A stretch of 64,000 nt of DNA. Source: Lachnospiraceae bacterium (GTDB taxonomy: Bacteria > Bacillota > Clostridia > Lachnospirales > Lachnospiraceae). Below are positions 7,743 through 17,101 of this stretch, one piece after another. The first letter of the stretch is position 1; every line of letters starts with the position of its first letter. The notes under the pieces are model-generated. The model ran no database searches and was not told the DNA's origin. It saw nothing but the letters and a program-made list of their open reading frames with translations. The stretch covers positions 93,890-157,889 of the forward strand of contig CABJBM010000016.1 in assembly GCA_902363835.1 (NCBI GenBank). The letters run 5' to 3'. The translations under genes were made by a program, and so were the position numbers.

Positions 7743-9740
7743 TTAAAAAATCAGACTTCCAATCTGAAATACAAGTACAGAAGCTGCCCATGCCACTGCC
7801 AGCTGGAATAATACCATGCCAAGAGTCCATCCCAAGGAGCCGGTTTCCTTTTTAATCGTTGCCACTGCTGCAATACAAGGAGAATACAGGAGGCAGAAAA
7901 TCATCAGGGCATAAGCATTTACACCGCCAAAGCCAAAACTTCCAAGAATTCCTGACAGCTCTCCCATTCCCGCAGCGGAATTAATATTGTTGATCCCAAA
8001 CAGGACTGAAAAGCTGGAAACCACCACTTCCTTTGCAGAAAGCCCGGAAATCAAGGCCACTGCAATCCTCCAGTCCCCAAGACCTGCAGGGCGGAGCACC
8101 GGAATTAACACCCGTCCGATGGCAGCGGCAAAACTTTCTGAGACATCTGTTACGAATCCCGAGGACCCGCTGTTTAAGACAAACCAAAGCACAATGGTGG
8201 CAAGAAAAATAGTGGTACCTGCCTTGCCCAAATAATCCTTTACTTTATCCCATACATAAATGGCCACTGTTCTTCCGTTTGGCGCCTTGTATTCCGGAAG
8301 CTCAATGAGAAGGGTATCCTCTTCCTCTGCCTTTGCCATACGATGGGTCACATAAGCGATGCTAATCGCCACCATCAATCCAACGAGATACAGGGAATAA
8401 GCCACGATCAAAGCATGTTCCGGGAAAAACATTTGGGAAAACAGTACGTAGATAGGAAGTCTTGCAGAGCAGGACATAAAGGGCGTAATTAAAATGGTTC
8501 TTTTTCTGTCCTTTTCACTGGGAAGGGATCTGGCAGCCATAACCGCCGGAACAGTACAGCCAAACCCCAAAAGCATAGGAAGGAAGGCTTTTCCTGAAAG
8601 TCCCACCCGTCCCATGATCTCATTCATAACATAGGCAACCCTGGCCATATATCCACTGTCTTCCAGAAAAGCCAGTGCAAGAAACAGGATAAAGATATTA
8701 GGCAGGAAGGTCAGTATTCCCCCTACTCCGGCTATAATTCCGTCCACCACCAAAGAAGTGATCCAGTCAGCAGCATGGATGCCTTCCATGAATTGCTGCG
8801 TATAAACGGAAATCAGGCCCTGAGCAGTTTCAAAATATCCCTTTAAAAAATCGCCCACAGTAAAAGTCAAAAAGAATACCAGTGCCATGATTCCTAAGAA
8901 AAAAGGCACTCCCAAAAAGGGATGGGTCAGATATTCGTCGATTTTATCCGTAAATGCGGCTTTCTGTTCCTTGTTCACCAGACATTCCCTGATGACTCCT
9001 TCGATATAATCGTATTTCTGGTTAATGATTTCTTTCTCATAATTATGGTCAATGATATTGCTTAAATCCAGGGGATGATCATCCCAGACTTCCTCATCAT
9101 ATTCCAGAAACTTGATGGCGTGCCACCTTAAATTATCCATGTTCCCGTAATGAGCCTTTAACACGGTTTCTATCTTGGAAATTTTATTCTCGATTTTAGG
9201 TGTATAATTTACGACCACGCCCTGAGGGCCTTCTTCATAATGGTGAACCACCGCATGAAGCAGCACATCAAGCCCGGTCCGTTTTCTTGCTGAAACCGGA
9301 ACCACAGGAATGGATCCCAGCATCTCAGGAAGACGGTGCAGGTCAATTTCCATTCCCCTGTCCTCAACAATGTCCATCATGTTAAGAGCCAGGATGACCG
9401 GTTTTTTAAGTTCCAGAAGCTGAAGGGTTAAATACAGATTCCGTTCCAGGGATGAGGCGTCCACCACGTTGATGATCACATCCACTTCCCCGCTTTCGAT
9501 ACATTTCCTTGTTACTTTTTCTTCCAGAGTATAACAGGTCAGGCTGTAAATTCCAGGCGTATCAACCACCCGAATGGGACGGCCCTTGTAGCTGGTCTCC
9601 CCTTCCACTCTCTCCACGGTAACACCAGGCCAGTTGGCCACCTTAAGCTTTGCCCCTGTAAATGCATTGAATAAGGTCGTCTTTCCGCAGTTAGGGTTTC
9701 CTACAAACCCAACACGAATCATTCTGTTTTCCTCATTCAT
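7743..9740 (-). CDS. feoB: Ferrous iron transporter FeoB
   Basis: FeoB is the GTPase-coupled membrane permease for Fe2+ uptake. The G-domain shows G1 GNPNCGKT (14-21), G3 DTPGI (60-64) and G4 NMMD (120-123). After a helical spacer, about residues 285-665 are the two Gate membrane domains, with the conserved GFGCTVPAVMAARS and LLYSPCIAAV segments. The length of 665 residues is normal. The ATG at 9740 is chosen because GGAGG lies nine bases upstream and it starts directly before the G-domain; longer versions add unrelated residues. It overlaps feoA by eight bases, so the two are translationally coupled and share the Fur-controlled promoter near 10050. Confidence 0.96.
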   Translation of the reverse strand: MNEENRMIRVGFVGNPNCGKTTLFNAFTGAKLKVANWPGVTVERVEGETSYKGRPIRVVDTPGIYSLTCYTLEEKVTRKCIESGEVDVIINVVDASSLERNLYLTLQLLELKKPVILALNMMDIVEDRGMEIDLHRLPEMLGSIPVVPVSARKRTGLDVLLHAVVHHYEEGPQGVVVNYTPKIENKISKIETVLKAHYGNMDNLRWHAIKFLEYDEEVWDDHPLDLSNIIDHNYEKEIINQKYDYIEGVIRECLVNKEQKAAFTDKIDEYLTHPFLGVPFFLGIMALVFFLTFTVGDFLKGYFETAQGLISVYTQQFMEGIHAADWITSLVVDGIIAGVGGILTFLPNIFILFLALAFLEDSGYMARVAYVMNEIMGRVGLSGKAFLPMLLGFGCTVPAVMAARSLPSEKDRKRTILITPFMSCSARLPIYVLFSQMFFPEHALIVAYSLYLVGLMVAISIAYVTHRMAKAEEEDTLLIELPEYKAPNGRTVAIYVWDKVKDYLGKAGTTIFLATIVLWFVLNSGSSGFVTDVSESFAAAIGRVLIPVLRPAGLGDWRIAVALISGLSAKEVVVSSFSVLFGINNINSAAGMGELSGILGSFGFGGVNAYALMIFCLLYSPCIAAVATIKKETGSLGWTLGMVLFQLAVAWAASVLVFQIGSLIF

Positions 9741-9966
9741 GATCCACAGCCTCCCTGATCTCAATTCCTTCCGATATCTTTCTTCCAAGAGCAAGGCGGG
9801 TGCCTCTGACCTTAATGATCACAGTGCCGCTTCCCTTCTTATTCATCAGGGTAATAGGCGTCATCTCATTGACTCCAAGGGCTTCCAGACGCCTGGTGAT
9901 GGCATCCCTTACCATTACGCTGTAAACGATGTAGGTTTTTCCGATTTCTCCTTCATGCAGCTTCAT
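9733..9966 (-). CDS. feoA: FeoA domain protein
   Basis: This 77-residue SH3-like protein is the usual small partner of FeoB. It contains the family pattern RRLEALGVNEMTPITLM and ends in GIEIREAV. The ATG at 9966 follows a strong GGAGGAG site. A longer open frame up to 10074 would add 36 residues unlike FeoA, and its codons fall in the promoter region, so it is rejected. The gene is first in a feoAB operon. Confidence 0.92.
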   Translation of the reverse strand: MKLHEGEIGKTYIVYSVMVRDAITRRLEALGVNEMTPITLMNKKGSGTVIIKVRGTRLALGRKISEGIEIREAVDHE

Positions 9967-10039
9967 AATATTCTCCTCCGGATGCAGCCATTCCTGCCGG
10001 CGGCGTTCCAAGGTTCTTTCCTTAGGTGCATCCATTGAG

Positions 10040-10068
10040 ATTTTACTCTTATTGAGAATCATTGTCAA
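10040..10068 (-). promoter_or_regulatory. feoAB promoter with overlapping Fur box
   Basis: On the minus strand TTGACA (10063-10068) and TAAAAT (10040-10045) are separated by exactly 17 bp. The palindrome TGACAATGATTCTCA (10053-10067) overlaps the -35 box and half of the spacer. It matches the 7-1-7 Fur consensus TGATAATNATTATCA at all but two symmetric positions, so iron-loaded Fur should block polymerase binding. It lies 75-100 bp upstream of feoA. Confidence 0.8.
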
Positions 10069-10117
10069 TGCCATTCACCCTGTGGACAGTAATTTCGTCA
10101 GGTCGGACATGCAGTTC

Positions 10118-12103
10118 TCAATCATCCATATCCTGAAGCATTTTTTTAATCTGAACCATCCGGTCACGCAGCTTTGCTGCCTCCTCGAAATTCAGCTCTG
10201 CCGCTGCCTGGTGCATCTTCTTTGTAATTTCCTTTGCAAGCTTTTCCAGTTCCTTTGCATCCATGGATTCCGGATCCTTCTTAAAGTCCTTTTCAGCCTC
10301 AATGGCTGCCTTTGAAATGGCAATGAGGTCGCGGACCGACTTTTTGATGGTGGTGGGAGTGATCCCATGCTCTTCATTATAGCTCTGCTGAATGGCTCGT
10401 CTCCGGTTGGTCTCCTCAATAGCAACGCGCATGGAATCCGTCACCTTGTCTGCATACATGATTACATGCCCCTCAGAGTTTCTGGCCGCTCTGCCTACTG
10501 TCTGGATCAGAGAAGTCTCCGAACGGAGGAACCCTTCCTTATCCGCATCCAGAATGGCCACCAGGGTGATCTCCGGAATATCCAGTCCCTCACGGAGCAG
10601 GTTGATTCCCACCAGCACATCAAACACATCCAGACGCATATCCCGGATGATTTCGGAACGCTCCAGGGTATCGATATCGGAATGAAGATATTTTACCCGG
10701 ATTCCCACTTCTCTCATATAATCGGTCAGATCCTCGGCCATCCGCTTGGTCAGGGTGGTGATCAGCACCTTATTTTTCTTTGCCACTTCCTTATTTACCT
10801 CGGAAACCAGGTCATCAATCTGCCCTTCCACCGGCCTTACGTCAATTTCAGGATCAAGAAGCCCGGTAGGCCGGATGATCTGCTCCACTCTTAAAAGCTC
10901 ATGCTCTGCCTCGTAAACGGAAGGGGTGGCGGAAACAAACATCATCTGATTGATCTTGGACTCAAATTCCGCAAAATTCAAGGGCCGGTTATCAAGAGCA
11001 GAAGGAAGACGGAAGCCAAAATTCACAAGAGTGGTTTTTCTGGAACGGTCTCCTGCATACATGCCCCGCACCTGGGGCAGGGTAATGTGGGACTCATCTA
11101 CAATGATGAGAAAGTCATCGGAAAAGTAATCAATCAGGGTATAAGGCGGTTCTCCTGGCTGGCCTCCGGTCAAATGCCTGGAATAGTTCTCGATCCCGGA
11201 ACAAAAACCGGTTTCCTTCATCATTTCCACATCAAAATTCGTCCGTTCCGAAATCCTCTGAGCTTCCAGCAGCTTGTCCTCACTTTTAAAATATGCCACC
11301 TGCTCCTTTAATTCCTCCAGAATGGTCTGCGCAGCCAGCTCCATCTTCTCCCTGGACACCACGTAATGGGACGCAGGGAATATGGCCACATGTCCCAATT
11401 CCGCCCGGATCTCCCCGGTAAGGGTATCGATCTCTGTGATGCGCTCTACTTCATCTCCAAAAAATTCGATCCGGTAAGCTTCGCTTCCGGAATAAGCGGG
11501 GAATATCTCCACCACATCTCCCCTTACCCGGAAGGTCCCTCGCTTAAAATCCATATCATTCCGGTCATACTGGATATCAATCAGCTTATGGACCACTTCA
11601 TCCCTGTCCTTTATCATACCGGGTCTTAAGGAAATAACCATTTCCTGATAATCGATGGGACTTCCCAAACCGTAAATACAGGAAACCGATGCCACGATGA
11701 TCACATCATTCCGCTCCGAGAGCGCAGCCGTAGCAGAATGCCGCAGCTTGTCGATCTCATCATTAATGGCTGAATCCTTTTCAATATACGTGTCCGTGGA
11801 TGGTACATAAGCCTCGGGCTGGTAATAATCATAATAGGAAACAAAATACTCCACCGCATTTTCCGGGAAAAACTCTTTAAACTCGCTGTAAAGCTGGGCT
11901 GCAAGCGTCTTATTATGGGCAATGATAAGAGTAGGCTTCTGCAGCTTCTGGATCACATTTGCCATGGTAAAGGTTTTTCCGGAGCCAGTGACTCCCAGCA
12001 GGGTCTGAAACTGATTGCCTTCCTGGAACCCCTTCACAAGCTGGTCAATGGCCTGGGGCTGGTCACCGGTAGGGGCATATTCTGAATGTAATACAAAGTC
12101 CAT
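10118..12103 (-). CDS. uvrB: Excinuclease ABC subunit B
   Basis: UvrB is the damage-verifying helicase-like subunit of nucleotide excision repair. The 661-residue protein shows the Walker A motif GVTGSGKT (37-44), the damage-probing beta-hairpin [12 protein letters not shown] (about 92-103), a DESH Walker B motif, the helicase motif VGRAARN, and a C-terminal UVR domain ([18 protein letters not shown]) that contacts UvrC. GGAGG nine bases before the ATG supports the start. uvrA and uvrC are not in the window. An SOS box and an extended -10 promoter lie upstream at 12211-12261. Confidence 0.97.
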   Translation of the reverse strand: MDFVLHSEYAPTGDQPQAIDQLVKGFQEGNQFQTLLGVTGSGKTFTMANVIQKLQKPTLIIAHNKTLAAQLYSEFKEFFPENAVEYFVSYYDYYQPEAYVPSTDTYIEKDSAINDEIDKLRHSATAALSERNDVIIVASVSCIYGLGSPIDYQEMVISLRPGMIKDRDEVVHKLIDIQYDRNDMDFKRGTFRVRGDVVEIFPAYSGSEAYRIEFFGDEVERITEIDTLTGEIRAELGHVAIFPASHYVVSREKMELAAQTILEELKEQVAYFKSEDKLLEAQRISERTNFDVEMMKETGFCSGIENYSRHLTGGQPGEPPYTLIDYFSDDFLIIVDESHITLPQVRGMYAGDRSRKTTLVNFGFRLPSALDNRPLNFAEFESKINQMMFVSATPSVYEAEHELLRVEQIIRPTGLLDPEIDVRPVEGQIDDLVSEVNKEVAKKNKVLITTLTKRMAEDLTDYMREVGIRVKYLHSDIDTLERSEIIRDMRLDVFDVLVGINLLREGLDIPEITLVAILDADKEGFLRSETSLIQTVGRAARNSEGHVIMYADKVTDSMRVAIEETNRRRAIQQSYNEEHGITPTTIKKSVRDLIAISKAAIEAEKDFKKDPESMDAKELEKLAKEITKKMHQAAAELNFEEAAKLRDRMVQIKKMLQDMDD

Positions 12104-12210
12104 GATTATTTACCTCCAAATCATTTTCCGCAATCAGCAATCAAATGGACATGTGGGCATATCTGCCTGGCACGCTGCCTTTGCGGGAATAACAATATCC
12201 GTCACTGCCA

Positions 12211-12261
12211 ATTATAGCATACGGCTGTAAAAAAGTATAGCAAAACAGGGAACATCTGTTC
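12211..12261 (-). promoter_or_regulatory. uvrB promoter with LexA (SOS) box
   Basis: GAACATCTGTTC (12250-12261) is a perfect match to the Firmicutes LexA/DinR core GAAC-N4-GTTC. Just downstream on the minus strand is an extended -10 element, TGCTATAAT (TATAAT at 12211-12216). The box lies immediately upstream of where the -35 would be, about 150 bp from the uvrB start, and fits damage-inducible repression by LexA. Confidence 0.75.
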
Positions 12262-12333
12262 TTTTAGTATTGTAATTCTCCTCCTTTTAGTATATCATAC
12301 ATCCTATACTACGAAACAGCAGGAGGACTCTTT

Positions 12334-13356
12334 ATGTACAGCTTTAATAATGACTACAGCGAAGGCGCACATCCAAAAATTTTAGAAGCCATAATCAATG
12401 CCAATTTAATCCAGAATGTGGGATATGGAATGGATGATCACTGCAGCAATGCCAGCGCTCTCATCAGAAAGGAAATCGGCCGGGAGGATGCTGACGTCCA
12501 TTTTATAGTGGGCGGCACCCAGACTAATCTGATCACCATCGGCACTGCCCTGCGCCCCTGGCAGGCAGTCATCTCCACGGACAAAGGCCATATAAACGTC
12601 CATGAGACAGGAGCCATTGAAGCCACCGGACATAAGGTCTTAGCCATGCCATGCAAGGATGGAAAACTGACTCCTGCGGACGTCCAGAAAGCCCTGGACC
12701 TTCACACGGACGAGCACATGGTACAACCGAAAATGGTCTATATCTCCAACTCCACGGAAATCGGCACCCAGTATACCAAAAAGGAACTGGAAGCTCTTCA
12801 CCATATCTGCCGCCAAAAGGGCCTTTATCTGTTTCTGGATGGTGCCCGTCTTGGATCTGCCCTTACAAGCTCTGTGAATGATTTAACATTGGAAGATATT
12901 GCAAAGCTTACCGATGTATTTTATATTGGCGGGACAAAAGGCGGAGCCTTGTTTGGAGAAGCTCTTGTGATCTGCCACCAGGATTTAAAGCCGGACTTCC
13001 GGTTTATGGTGAAACAGCGGGGAGCCATGCTGGCAAAGGGCTGGCTGCTGGGAATCCAGTTTGAAGAGCTGTTTTCCAACAATCTTTTCTATGATCTGGC
13101 TTCCCATGCAAACGAAATGTCTGGAATCCTGAGAAAAGGAATTGAAAAATGCGGATATTCCTTTTATTCCAGTTCCATGACGAACCAGCTTTTCCCCATC
13201 CTTCCTGATCAGGTGATTGCAAAGCTGGAAAAGGACTTCCTTTTTTCCGTTCAGGAGCGGGTCAATGACAGCCATACCGCCATCCGGCTGGTAACCTCCT
13301 GGGCCACCAGCGAAGAAGCCTGCCGCCGGTTTATCAGCCTTTTAGAAACATGCTGA
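12334..13356 (+). CDS. Low-specificity threonine aldolase family protein
   Basis: This is a PLP-dependent fold-type I enzyme of 340 residues in the beta-eliminating lyase / threonine aldolase family, which splits threonine or allo-threonine to glycine and acetaldehyde. The cofactor Lys is K202 in YIGGTKGGALFGE and the pyridine-binding Asp is D169 in FLDGARLGSAL. The glycine-rich HFIVGGTQTN (56-65) binds phosphate. AGGAGG eight bases before the ATG supports the start. It is a single gene transcribed toward ctpA, sharing a bidirectional terminator. Stereospecificity cannot be read from the sequence. Confidence 0.88.
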   Translation: MYSFNNDYSEGAHPKILEAIINANLIQNVGYGMDDHCSNASALIRKEIGREDADVHFIVGGTQTNLITIGTALRPWQAVISTDKGHINVHETGAIEATGHKVLAMPCKDGKLTPADVQKALDLHTDEHMVQPKMVYISNSTEIGTQYTKKELEALHHICRQKGLYLFLDGARLGSALTSSVNDLTLEDIAKLTDVFYIGGTKGGALFGEALVICHQDLKPDFRFMVKQRGAMLAKGWLLGIQFEELFSNNLFYDLASHANEMSGILRKGIEKCGYSFYSSSMTNQLFPILPDQVIAKLEKDFLFSVQERVNDSHTAIRLVTSWATSEEACRRFISLLETC

Positions 13357-13381
13357 TTGAAATGACGCCCTAAATCCAAAA

Positions 13382-13440
13382 GAAGAAGCCCTCTAAAACC
13401 GGCAGTTAAATTCACCGGCCATAGAAGGCTTCTTCCTTTT
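13382..13440. terminator. Bidirectional terminator between threonine aldolase and ctpA
   Basis: GAAGAAGCC (13382-13390) pairs with GGCTTCTTC (13427-13435), with an inner CCGG stem. CTTTT follows on the plus strand, and an A/T-rich stretch follows on the minus strand. It sits between two convergent genes and can serve both. Confidence 0.75.
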
Positions 13441-13456
13441 ACGATCTAATTACAAT

Positions 13457-14764
13457 CTAACGGTTTTCATTCAATACTTTTATAGCTTCTCCAAGCTGGT
13501 TGTCTTCGCTATGCTCTATTTTGATCTTGGTTTTTAAATCCTCATTCAAATCAACTGCAACATCCGGCTCCAGACCCTTTCCATGAAGGTCAAAGCCGCT
13601 TGGGGTATAGTAATGGGCAACTGTCATCTTAATGGCCGTACCATGGTCAAGAGGAAACAGCGTCTGAACAATTCCCTTTCCAAAGGTCTTTGTTCCCACC
13701 AGCTTTGCCCTATCATAAGCTTTAAGAGCTCCGGAAAATACTTCGGAAGCGCTGGCTGACTGCCCGTTGACTAAAACAGCTATTGGTACGTCTACTTTAT
13801 GGCCGTCAGAGGCGTAATACTGTTCCCCTTCTCCGTTTTTATCCGCCATATAAACAAGAAGCGTTTTATTCTTCTTGGTTCTTACCAGATTAGGATCTCC
13901 CTGGGTCACTAAATCGTCAGGAAGAATGTAATCCAGCATGGAAACTACTGCATCCACGACTCCTCCCGGATTATTTCTCAAATCCACGATCATTTTCTCC
14001 ATGCCCTGTTTTTCCAGATCATCAATGGCGCTCTTAAACTGGCCCGCTGTAACCGTATCAAACTGGCTGACCGATATATATCCGATATTGTCTGCCAGCA
14101 TTTCATGCTCAACAGTAGGAACCGTGATCTGACGCCTTTCCATGGTCATATCAATGTAGGCTCCTGTGTCCGGACGAAGAACTGTGACCGTTACCGACGT
14201 TCCTTCCGCCCCTTTGATGTGATCCTTTACCACCAGCTCTAAATCCATGCCGGTCACTTCCTCATCGCCCACCTTATAGATTAAGTCGCCGGGCAGCATT
14301 CCTGCTTCAGCTCCGGGCGTTCCTTCAAAGACCTTTGTCACCGTAATGATTCCAGTAGCAGCACTCTGGCTGACCATAACTCCGATCCCGCAATATTCTC
14401 CGGCAGTATCCTCCATCAGCTTCTCATATTCGTCTGCAGTATAGTAAACCGTATAAGGATCCTCCAATCCATAGAGCATTCCCTTATATATCCAGTCTTC
14501 CACATTTTTTGTATTTTCATCAAAAAGATAATACTTATCAATCACGCTCTGGATCGTCTGGATCTTGTTCATGATCCGGTTCATATCCAGATTGCCTTCC
14601 TGGTTTTCCGCCTGGGCGGATTCGGCTGCCTGACCTTTTCCGTCAATCGCAGCTCTCCCGATCAGAAAGATCCCCAAAGACATTCCCACAATAACAAGAC
14701 CTGCCAATGTGGTCAGAAGCGCTCCTACTAGGGCACCCTTCCAAAATTTATTCTTACTTTCCAC
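13457..14764 (-). CDS. ctpA: S41 family C-terminal processing peptidase
   Basis: This membrane-anchored serine protease cleaves C-terminal tails outside the membrane. Residues 10-36 form a signal anchor, about 125-200 are a PDZ domain (GIGVMVS...GAEAGMLPGD), and the S41 catalytic domain follows. The Ser/Lys dyad lies in NGQSASASEVF (about 334-343) and FGKGIVQ (Lys363). The start is a GTG at 14764 with AGGAG seven bases upstream. It stands at the end of an ftsE-ftsX-(M23)-ctpA block typical of Lachnospiraceae, in which the M23 gene is here destroyed, so its cell-division link may be weakened. Confidence 0.92.
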   Translation of the reverse strand: MESKNKFWKGALVGALLTTLAGLVIVGMSLGIFLIGRAAIDGKGQAAESAQAENQEGNLDMNRIMNKIQTIQSVIDKYYLFDENTKNVEDWIYKGMLYGLEDPYTVYYTADEYEKLMEDTAGEYCGIGVMVSQSAATGIITVTKVFEGTPGAEAGMLPGDLIYKVGDEEVTGMDLELVVKDHIKGAEGTSVTVTVLRPDTGAYIDMTMERRQITVPTVEHEMLADNIGYISVSQFDTVTAGQFKSAIDDLEKQGMEKMIVDLRNNPGGVVDAVVSMLDYILPDDLVTQGDPNLVRTKKNKTLLVYMADKNGEGEQYYASDGHKVDVPIAVLVNGQSASASEVFSGALKAYDRAKLVGTKTFGKGIVQTLFPLDHGTAIKMTVAHYYTPSGFDLHGKGLEPDVAVDLNEDLKTKIKIEHSEDNQLGEAIKVLNENR

Positions 14765-14786
14765 TGTTATTCTCCTATCTAGCTCA

Positions 14787-15350
14787 TTATGGGCTTGCGT
14801 ATTTCACCGGATTTACATAGCTGCCATTTGCCCTGATCTCGAAATGGAGATACGGCCTGCGGAACATCCGGCATAACCCACGTTTGCAATTACCTGCCCT
14901 GCCACACGTTCGGCCTGATACCAAAAGCCGGGAGCAGTGCATATAAACAGCATAAACACCTCCGCAATGAGGAATCATGATATATGCCGGCAGAATAACT
15001 GTATGTAGATGTGGCCTCTGTTCCTGGAAAAGGGGACTTGGGAGGCTTCCGGCCGCCAATATCTCAAGCATACCTGCTTAAGGGCGGGCAGAACCATATA
15101 AAATTAATATTCCCCATAGCAACCGTATTATACGTTTTCACGGTCTGCTTCACCGCTTTCCGCGCCTTTTCTTCCTTTTCCCGGTGTTTAACCGCCATAG
15201 TTTTATGCCGGTTCTCCAGGCAGCAATGATTTTTCAGCTGAGAAAAGCTTTCTGATCGGCCCTAATCTATTTTTCCTTAACTGGAAAGTTAGAATTTTTT
15301 CCTGGACCGGATACGACTCTCCGGTATTTTTCTATCATATGCAGCAATGC
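14787..15350 (-). pseudogene. Decayed M23 metallopeptidase (EnvC-like murein hydrolase activator)
   Basis: Between ftsX and ctpA the minus strand still reads like an EnvC/NlpD-type M23 peptidase, but in pieces. A charged coiled-coil fragment (AVKHREKEEKARKAVKQ) is followed by NINFIWFCPPLSRYA and a stop. Another frame gives MIPHCGGVYAVYMHCSRLLV. The next stretch, VAGQVIANVGYAGCSAG, lies in a different frame from the final YLHFEIRANGSYVNPVKYA. The frame therefore shifts at least twice, stops are present, and the metal-binding HxH of the family is YLH here. It is a clear remnant, not a gene. The 5' boundary is approximate. Confidence 0.8.
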
Positions 15351-15408
15351 TGCCGGTATATTCCCTGGGATAAAAACAGGATTCTTAAGTATTGGCAGAC
15401 CTTCTGCC

Positions 15409-16317
15409 TTATACCTTTAAATGCTTCCGGATGGTAAAGAAGCTTACAAAAAATCCGATTCCCACGCCAAGAGCCAGCGCCGTCACCGCCATATAGGGGA
15501 ATATGGCTTCCACGGGAAGGAACTGAAACAGCCCCGATAAGATACTGAACTTTGTAACCACATATTCAACTGTAGATCGGTACAGAAAATAAATGGCAAT
15601 AAGAGGAATGGAGGCTCCCACCAGTCCGATGATGACCCCCTCCACCACAAAGGGCGCCCGGATCATGTAATTGGTTGCGCCAATTAATTTCATGATCTGG
15701 TTTTCATTCTTCCGAAAGGCCGCTGCCACGGAAATGGTATTGCTGATCAGGAATATGGCCACCGCCAATAAAACACCGATGATCAGCATGGAAAGAACTC
15801 CGATCACCTTATTTAAGCTGTTCATCCCATCTGCCGCTGTCTTGGAATAATTGACCTTTCTCACACCGTCAATGGTCTTTAGCCAGTCCACAACCTGGTC
15901 CTGATCCACAAGGTCCTTTAAGAATATGGTATAAGAAGCTGAATTAGCCAGGGGATTGTCCTCCTCAAATCCTTCCGCAAGGTCCTGCATGTCACCGAAG
16001 TATTCCTGCTTTGCTTCCGCCCATGCCTCCTCTGCTGAGGTAAAGTTCACTTCCTTTACATCTTCTCTGGCTTTGATCTTATTGCCGATCTCCTTAATGG
16101 TGTTGGTATCCAGCCCTTCATTAAAAAACACCGTGATCCCCACCGTGCTTTCCGTATTCTTAATCACATACTGCACATTGATAACAATGGAGAAAAACAG
16201 GCAGAACAAAAAAATGCAGGCGGAAACCGTTGCAATGGAAGCCAGGGAAAACAAAATGTTCCTGCATATATTATTTACACCTTGCTTCAGGCAATACCAA
16301 AATGTACTAATTCTCAT
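15409..16317 (-). CDS. ftsX: Cell division protein FtsX
   Basis: FtsX is the membrane subunit of the FtsEX complex, which uses ATP to activate a peptidoglycan hydrolase at the septum or side wall. The 302-residue protein has one membrane span near the N-terminus (about 20-48), an extracellular domain (about 50-165) that normally docks the hydrolase, and three C-terminal spans including the MKLIGATNYMIRAPF loop that is the family hallmark. The ATG at 16317 is chosen for the GGCGG eight bases upstream. It overlaps ftsE by 11 bp. The expected extracellular partner gene next door is a pseudogene. Confidence 0.92.
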   Translation of the reverse strand: MRISTFWYCLKQGVNNICRNILFSLASIATVSACIFLFCLFFSIVINVQYVIKNTESTVGITVFFNEGLDTNTIKEIGNKIKAREDVKEVNFTSAEEAWAEAKQEYFGDMQDLAEGFEEDNPLANSASYTIFLKDLVDQDQVVDWLKTIDGVRKVNYSKTAADGMNSLNKVIGVLSMLIIGVLLAVAIFLISNTISVAAAFRKNENQIMKLIGATNYMIRAPFVVEGVIIGLVGASIPLIAIYFLYRSTVEYVVTKFSILSGLFQFLPVEAIFPYMAVTALALGVGIGFFVSFFTIRKHLKV

Positions 16318-16993
16318 ATGTATAACCGCCTTTTTTCTCATCGCTTATGATGGTTCCACGATCCATCACAATCACCCGTTTTTTCATCCGGTCCACAATT
16401 TCCTGGCTGTGAGTGACAACGATCACTGTTGTCCCCAGCTTATTGACCTCATTTAAGAGCTTCATAATCTCCATGGAGTTGTGGCCATCTAAGTTTCCGG
16501 TAGGCTCATCCGCCAACAGAATTTCCGGACGGTTAATCAAAGCCCTGGCAATGGCAACCCGCTGCTGCTCTCCGCCGGACAACTGCTGAGGAAAAAACTT
16601 GTATTTTGAAGAAAGTCCCACCATCTTAAGCATGGCGGGAACCGACTCTCTTATGCTCCTTGTGGATGCGCCGATCACCCTCTGTGCAAAAGCTACGTTT
16701 TCATAGACATTCCGGTCTTTTAACAGCCGGAAATCCTGGAAAACCATACCAAGCTTCCGCCGGTATTTGGGGATGAACTTTCTGGGCATCTTGCTTAAAT
16801 TCATATCATTCACAATGATTTTGCCGGTGGTAGGTTCCACTTCTTTTAACAGCATTTTTAAAAGCGTGGACTTACCCGAACCGCTGCGGCCAATGATGAA
16901 CACGAATTCCCCATCCTCAATGGTTATGCTGATATTGCGCAGCGCCTTGTTTCCGGCCTCATATGTTTTGCTTACATTCCAAAGTTCAATCAT
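16307..16993 (-). CDS. ftsE: Cell division ATP-binding protein FtsE
   Basis: This is the ABC ATPase subunit of FtsEX. At 228 residues it shows Walker [10 protein letters not shown] (35-43), the Q-loop VFQDFRLL, the signature [15 protein letters not shown], Walker [14 protein letters not shown] and the H-loop VVTHSQEI. This set and the length are typical of FtsE. GAGGACAGAA precedes the ATG. It overlaps ftsX, the usual translationally coupled arrangement. Confidence 0.94.
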   Translation of the reverse strand: MIELWNVSKTYEAGNKALRNISITIEDGEFVFIIGRSGSGKSTLLKMLLKEVEPTTGKIIVNDMNLSKMPRKFIPKYRRKLGMVFQDFRLLKDRNVYENVAFAQRVIGASTRSIRESVPAMLKMVGLSSKYKFFPQQLSGGEQQRVAIARALINRPEILLADEPTGNLDGHNSMEIMKLLNEVNKLGTTVIVVTHSQEIVDRMKKRVIVMDRGTIISDEKKGGYTYEN

Positions 16994-17052
16994 TTCTGTC
17001 CTCTAAATTTTTGTGCTTTGATTACTTTTGCTTTTGGGGGAATGAGGGAGAT

Positions 17053-17075
17053 GAGGGCTGTTTATTGCAGCCCTC
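17053..17075 (-). terminator. Hairpin downstream of the PucR-type regulator
   Basis: GAGGGCTG and CAGCCCTC form a perfect 8-bp stem with a seven-base loop, directly between the regulator stop (17102) and ftsE. There is no T-run after it on the minus strand, so it may be a weak terminator or an RNA-stabilising stem. Confidence 0.45.
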
Positions 17076-17101
17076 AATCCCGTAAGTGCTCATAGCTTAG
17101 C

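Noticed and set aside
10367..11629. Several plus-strand open frames of 87 to 175 codons opposite uvrB
   Set aside because: They are antisense shadows of a well-conserved gene, lack ribosome sites and have no family-like sequence.
14787..15071. 94-codon minus-strand frame as a separate gene
   Set aside because: It is only a surviving piece of a frameshifted M23 peptidase; the family sequence continues in other frames.
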